Assembly (NCBI GenBank): GCA_934045905.1
Contig: OW203768.1
Span: 7,220,316 to 7,284,315, forward strand
From: Leuctra nigra
Lineage: Eukaryota > Arthropoda > Insecta > Plecoptera > Leuctridae
Length of the DNA: 64,000 nucleotides
Reading direction: 5' to 3'
Shown: piece by piece, positions 37,601 through 43,600 of the stretch
Position numbering within the stretch: position 1 is the stretch's first letter
Layout of the letters: every line of letters starts with the position of its first letter
The notes under the pieces: model-generated
Told to the model about the DNA's origin: nothing
The model's input: the letters and a program-made list of their open reading frames with translations, nothing else
Database searches by the model: none
Position numbers and translations under genes: made by a program

Positions 37601-40600
37601 GGGCGGTGCAGCACCGCCCATTGAAAATATCAATGTTTTCAGTACGCCATGTTTTAGTGCACAATTAGTGCGTTCGATCCCCCCCATTCCCATAATTAGT
37701 GCGCACTAACTTTTCGAGTTATTCGCGAATAACCGTGGGCGGTGCAGCACCGCCCATTGAAAATTTCAAGTTTTTCAGCATGCCATGTTTTAATGCACAA
37801 TTAGTGCGTTCGATCCCCCCCATTCCCATAATTAGTGCGCACTAACTTTTCGAGTTATTCGCGAATAACCGTGGGCGGTGCAGCACCGCCCATTGAAAAT
37901 GTCAATGTTTTCAGTACGCCATGTTTTAGTGCACAATTAGTGCGTTCGATCCCCCCCATTCCCATAATTAGTGCGCACTAACTTTTCGAGTTATTCGCGA
38001 ATAACCGTGGGCGGTGCAGCACCGCCCATTGAAAATTTCAATGTTTTCAGCACGCCATGTTTTAGTGCACAATTAGTGCGTTCGATTCCCCCCATTCCCA
38101 TAATTAGTGCGCACTTACTTTTCGAGTTATTCGTGAATAACCGTGGGCGGTGCAGCACCGCCCATTGAAAATTTCAAGGTTTTCAGCACGCCATGTTTTA
38201 GTGCACAATTAGTGCGTTCGATCCCTCCTATTCCCATAATTAGTGCGCACTTACTTTTCGAGTTCGAGTGCTTACTTTTCGAGTGCTGCACCGCACACGG
38301 TTTTTCACGAATAACACGAAAAGTAAGTGCGCACTAATTATGGGAATGGGGGGGATCGAACGCACTAATTGTGCACTAAAACATGGCATGCTGAAAACCT
38401 TAAAATTTTCAATGGGCGGTGCTGCACCGCCCACGGTTATTTACGAATTACTCAAAAAGTAAGTGCGCACTAATTATGGGAATAGGGGGGATCGAACGCA
38501 CTAATTGTGCACTAAAAAATGGCATGCTGAAAACCTTAAAATTTTCAATGGGCGGTGCTGCACCGCCCACGGTTATTCACGAATAACTCGAAAAGTAAGT
38601 GCGCACTAATTATGGGAATGGGGGGGATCGAACGCACTAATTGTGCACTAAAACATGGCGTACTGAAAACATTGAAATTTTCAATGGGCGGTGCTGCACC
38701 GCCCACGGTTTTTCACGAATAACTCGAAAAGTAAGTGCGCACTTATTATGGGAATGGGGGGAATCGAACGCACTAATTGTGCACTAAAACATGGCGTGCT
38801 GAAAATCTTAAATTTTCAATGGGCGGTGCTGCACCGCCCACGGTTATTCACGAATAACTCGAAAAGTAAGTGCGCACTAATTATGGGAATGGGGGGAATC
38901 GTACGCACTAATTGTGCACTAAAATATGGCGTGCTGAAAACCTTGAAATTTTCAATGGGCGGTGCTGCACCGCCCACGGTTATTCACGAATAACTCGAAA
39001 AGTAAGTGCGCACTAATTATGGGAATGAGGGGGATCGAACGCACTAATTGTGCACTAATTGCATGTGTGGGTTTTAAAATTAGTGCGTCAATGGGCGGTG
39101 CTGCGTGAAGTTGGCACCGCCCATAGTAAAGTGCGTTTTTCTCGGAAACGGATGACGCACTAATTATAAAATTAGTGCCGATCGAACGCACTAATTGTGC
39201 ACTAATTCATCCCACACATGAGATAATTAGTGCGTTAATGGGCGGTGCTAACTTCACGGACCTAGTTTATTGTTCAACTTTTGTGTCATATTCCTTTTTT
39301 CATACAACTTTGTATTTACACGAAGCAACTTGTCACAGAACTTGATCTCAACTTTCATATCATTTAGAACATGATCTAATTTCTATCAAGAATTGTGAAA
39401 CAGAAGCTGAAAAAGAAGTCGCTCTGAAATTTAGTTTCTCTCCATAATATAAAACTAAACCAATTATAAAATCAAATAAAAAAAAATATATATAGAAATA
39501 TGATAGGTATGTTACAGCATTTGAAACTTTTTCACCCTAACAATTTGATTTCCTGACAGATCGGAATATCACGAATTCCTTGGCATTTGGGCAGCACCCA
39601 TGGTCACATAAAATTGTCATTTATCGATTATAAAAATAATTATGAGACCGCGTTCAAATCTGAAACCCAGCAACTTTTTGAATAAATAAACTCACCGAGA
39701 AAAAACGTGATTTCGTCTCAGTTTTGCTGTTTGGCATCTGAACGTTCGCTGACGTAATTCTGAGATTTCCTGGTGGGGAGTGACGGGTGGTTGACAGACA
39801 GCTGGAAAACAGGCATTGTTTCACTGCCAAATAGAACTAAAACTCCTGTTTTCTTTTGCTCGAAATCGATAAACAGGATGAAGCATTGGCGTTGTGGTTT
39901 TCTGGTGTTTTCTTCCATTATTGGTGAAAATCTGATATATTGTTAGGATCTTTTGTGATGCTGTGAATACAAAAAAAGAAAATCGAAACAATGCAACTAT
40001 CTTTAATAAAAAATCGGGATGTTCAAAATAAAACTGTTCATCAAATACCTACTTATACAATAGTGTACACAACAAAAGAAAGAACAGGGAACGTCATACG
40101 GAATTTCCCCGGAATTATTTCCTGAAGATGTTCCCAATACTTTTATGCCTTTATACATGCATGTAAAGGAATATTTTTGATTAAGAAGAGCAGACCCTAA
40201 GTTTAAAAGCTAGACCCTAAGTTTAAAAGCTTTCAAGACGCTCGTTAAGGATAAACTCGCTATCATTCAAGAAAGAGAATTCGTGAAGTAATGATATTGG
40301 AAGACGAGAATCAAGATTACATCCTGCTGAGAATGTTTTTTCAGTGGTTTTCCCTCAGCTAAAAAGCAAATGCTTGGATGTTCTTCCAATATTACCACTG
40401 ATATTGAAGCACAATTTTAATGACTATTATGAATTAAGAAGAAGTAGGTAAATGGTGAAGATGTGAAGCAGCTGAAGAGAAGAGATGGATGTATGGAAGA
40501 TCAACGACTCGATTGTTGAATACAGACCAATTATGTACCTATTTTATGTGCTCAATAAATTACATTATTATTATTATTATTAGTCATTTTGTTCCTTTTT

Positions 40601-43600
40601 TGACAATCAATTTTTGAAAGATCAAAGCTATAATTTTGCTATTTTTATATAACAGTGTGCCACGAAAATAGAAGTATTCTTTCTAAAATAAGATTGAACT
40701 GCTCTATTCTTAGTTTGAGTTCATCATAAAACTAATGCTTTCTATTTCCAAACTCTGGAGACCTACATAGGTTGCAGGCCATGTGGTCGGTTTTAAGTTG
40801 GACTGCAAGAATAATAAACAATCGTTTTGTACTTCCAATAATATTCGTTTGTAAGATGGAAACAAACTTCGGTTTATTGTGTACACAAAGACAGAAGTTG
40901 CGGCAAAATGAGTGAAGTCTTTATGACGTGAACTGAGTTCCGTGAAACGAACTCTTTAAATGTTGCTACTTCGGGTGTAAATCAAGGTGTAATAAAGTCA
41001 ACTTTCCGGTTCATTTGTAATTAAAGTGTTAACAACTTTGTGAGTTCTGATGAAAAGAGTTGACTAAGAAGTCAAAATTAAAAGTCTACTTAAACTAAGA
41101 ATATTTATTTTTGTGTTTTATTTTAAGCGAGCCTCTTTTATTTTTTTGCCTGTACGACTCGGCTCCCAACTATCAACCTGGAATTTTATTTTGAGGACAC
41201 ATTGATGTGTCAAGTTGACTCTAGAGGGAGGGGGGGGGGGATATCGAGTTAACATTTTGATTGGTCATTGATTTTATCTTATTTTATAAATTTTCGAATA
41301 AATCGGTACATAATTTAGTGAAATTGTAACTTTCATAATTTTGCAAGTTTATTTGTACAATATTGTCGTCGAAAATTAGTAAAATTCATTATAATAAGCG
41401 ATCAAATAAACCTTGCCATCCTTGTTGCTTTTTAGTTTTTCAGTATTTTTAGTTTAGGTAAGGCGCGATGTCCAATTAACTCGATTTTGTGTTGCACACT
41501 TTCGGAATCGTGTACTCAAGCTCTATCAATTGCAATTTGACTGATTTCAACAAATCTATTTTTAGTTACGTATTCACCTACAAGATAACTCGTACCTATC
41601 ACAATTAAAATACGTTTGAATTCTGGTACTTGAGCTCACCTCAAGACATTGAAATGGACATCGGACCTTCTACCGCTGAGACATAGATATATTTCCCGTC
41701 CATTACCGAATCCTTCAACACTAGATGGCAAGCTGGTTAATACTTTGGCTGACACTCAAGTTCTTCCAAAACCACATTTGACATTTTAATGCCGGAAGAA
41801 AGTAAAGTAAGTTGACATGATTTCCGGTTGCAAGTATACATTTTCAATTAGGATAAATTAGTTACTTCATGGCTCTGTACAGTAATACATAATTATTGAT
41901 TTGGTATATTGAGTAATAAACTTCTACGCATCGAGCAGATTTGTCTGCTTATCGAATTAAGTATGGATGAAACTATAAAATGATTATCCTCTCAAAAGAT
42001 GACATTCTCATAAACACATTTGATGACAAAACAATGTCAATAAAGACTAAAGGACCAAATGAAGTTGTAAACAGAGTCGTTCTGTTGCTCTGAACCATTG
42101 TTCGATCTCAGTGGCATAAGGCCTCATGTCCGATTTTCTCGATTTTGTGAATCACGTAATCTATCTCTAAATTACTATTTGACAAAAGCCAATAAATATA
42201 GTAAATAGTATTGAATTATTCTCTGACAAATGACTGACTTACAAATGTGATTGGATAAACATATAATTAACTTTTTTATGAGCTTAACCACATGAATCAT
42301 TGAAATATACATTGGGACTTATACCTCTGCCTTATACCTTATACCTCTGCCTTATACCTTATACCTTATAAAGCCGTAAGGCAATACCCCTCCACCATTC
42401 TCTATTACAAATTATGACAAAAGTGATACAAAAAACATGATAAAGTGGCAGTTTGGCCACAACATGTCGGTAAAATAATCACTACCTACCTAATTAGTCA
42501 AATAAAAGCGATTAAAGCCCAAAATCCTATACAAATTACTATTAGGGCCGGTATTACCAAAGTTTAGCCGGATTAACTAAATATTGGACTAAATTGGCGG
42601 CACAGCCAATCATACCTCGAAATGATTGAAACAGTTGAATTTATTTAAAAAGTTAGTTAATCCAGCAGAGATACCCAAAAAATTTAAACTTATTATTGAA
42701 ATTTTTAGATAAGCGAATACTGATTTTATAGCAGAAAGGGTAATGCATCAAACTGCATTTTCAGACTTTTCATTGGCTCATGTAACAGTTTTATATAGTT
42801 TTGTAGATAGAGATTGGCCAATAGAAAAAATAGCAAGAGAAAGAAAAAGAAAATATTTTTTTTATTGCTACTAATTTGAAATTCATGTCGCCTAAATCCA
42901 TTTCAATGCAATGTATCACTTATCAGGCAAGTTACATTTTAATGTGGTGAAATGAAAGTGAAGTGAAGATTACGGGCAGCGGGCAGGGACGGATATACCA
43001 CATTTATACCCAAGATAAATCCCCACGAAAAAGATTATCCACGCTATCTTATTTGCCCAGCTTTGTCAATGTCCGTCCCCGGCAAGTCGTAAGCCTCCAC
43101 GGACTCTGCCTGTTGCTTTGTCACGACGGCGTCGGTTGCGTAAATCGTGAATATTTCCCACGTCGCGACGTCCGTAGGGGTGGGGGGAGGGGGGATGGAA
43201 ATACACCGAGCGTCTATATTCAACAAGTCCGCATCGTTAACCACGCACGCGCGTTCAACAAGGATATTAACTGCCGCCGAGCTTATGCAAGCTTGTTTAA
43301 TAATTCAATGTGACATTCGATGTTTTGTTCCAATAGTTTGAATACAAGGATAATTAGAGTTGGCGCGTCATTAGACCATTTCAATAGAATAATACAATTT
43401 ACATCGGAGCAACGGAACAGGTTGGCTGAGTGGTAACGCTCTGAACTTGTATTCCGGAGGCCCGAGTTCGCCGTCCTTCCTGACTGTTTTTTTCGTGGTT
43501 TTCCCTCAGTCGACAGGCAAATGCTAGGAAGGTACCCTTCTAATAGGCCACGCCCGCCTCCTTCCCACCTGCCATCCTTACCTACTCTTCACCATCATCT

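Noticed and set aside
37202..38260. CRISPR-like regular repeats
   Set aside because: The spacing is a 136-bp unit with homologous, not unique, intervening sequence, inside a foldback transposon of a eukaryote.
37114..39191. Repeated ORFs of 64-100 codons in the foldback element
   Set aside because: Same peptides appear in each repeat unit on both strands; they follow from the inverted tandem structure, not from coding selection.
43044..43313. Overlapping ORFs in the GC-rich islet as a gene
   Set aside because: No domain, no splice support; open frames are expected in GC-rich sequence.
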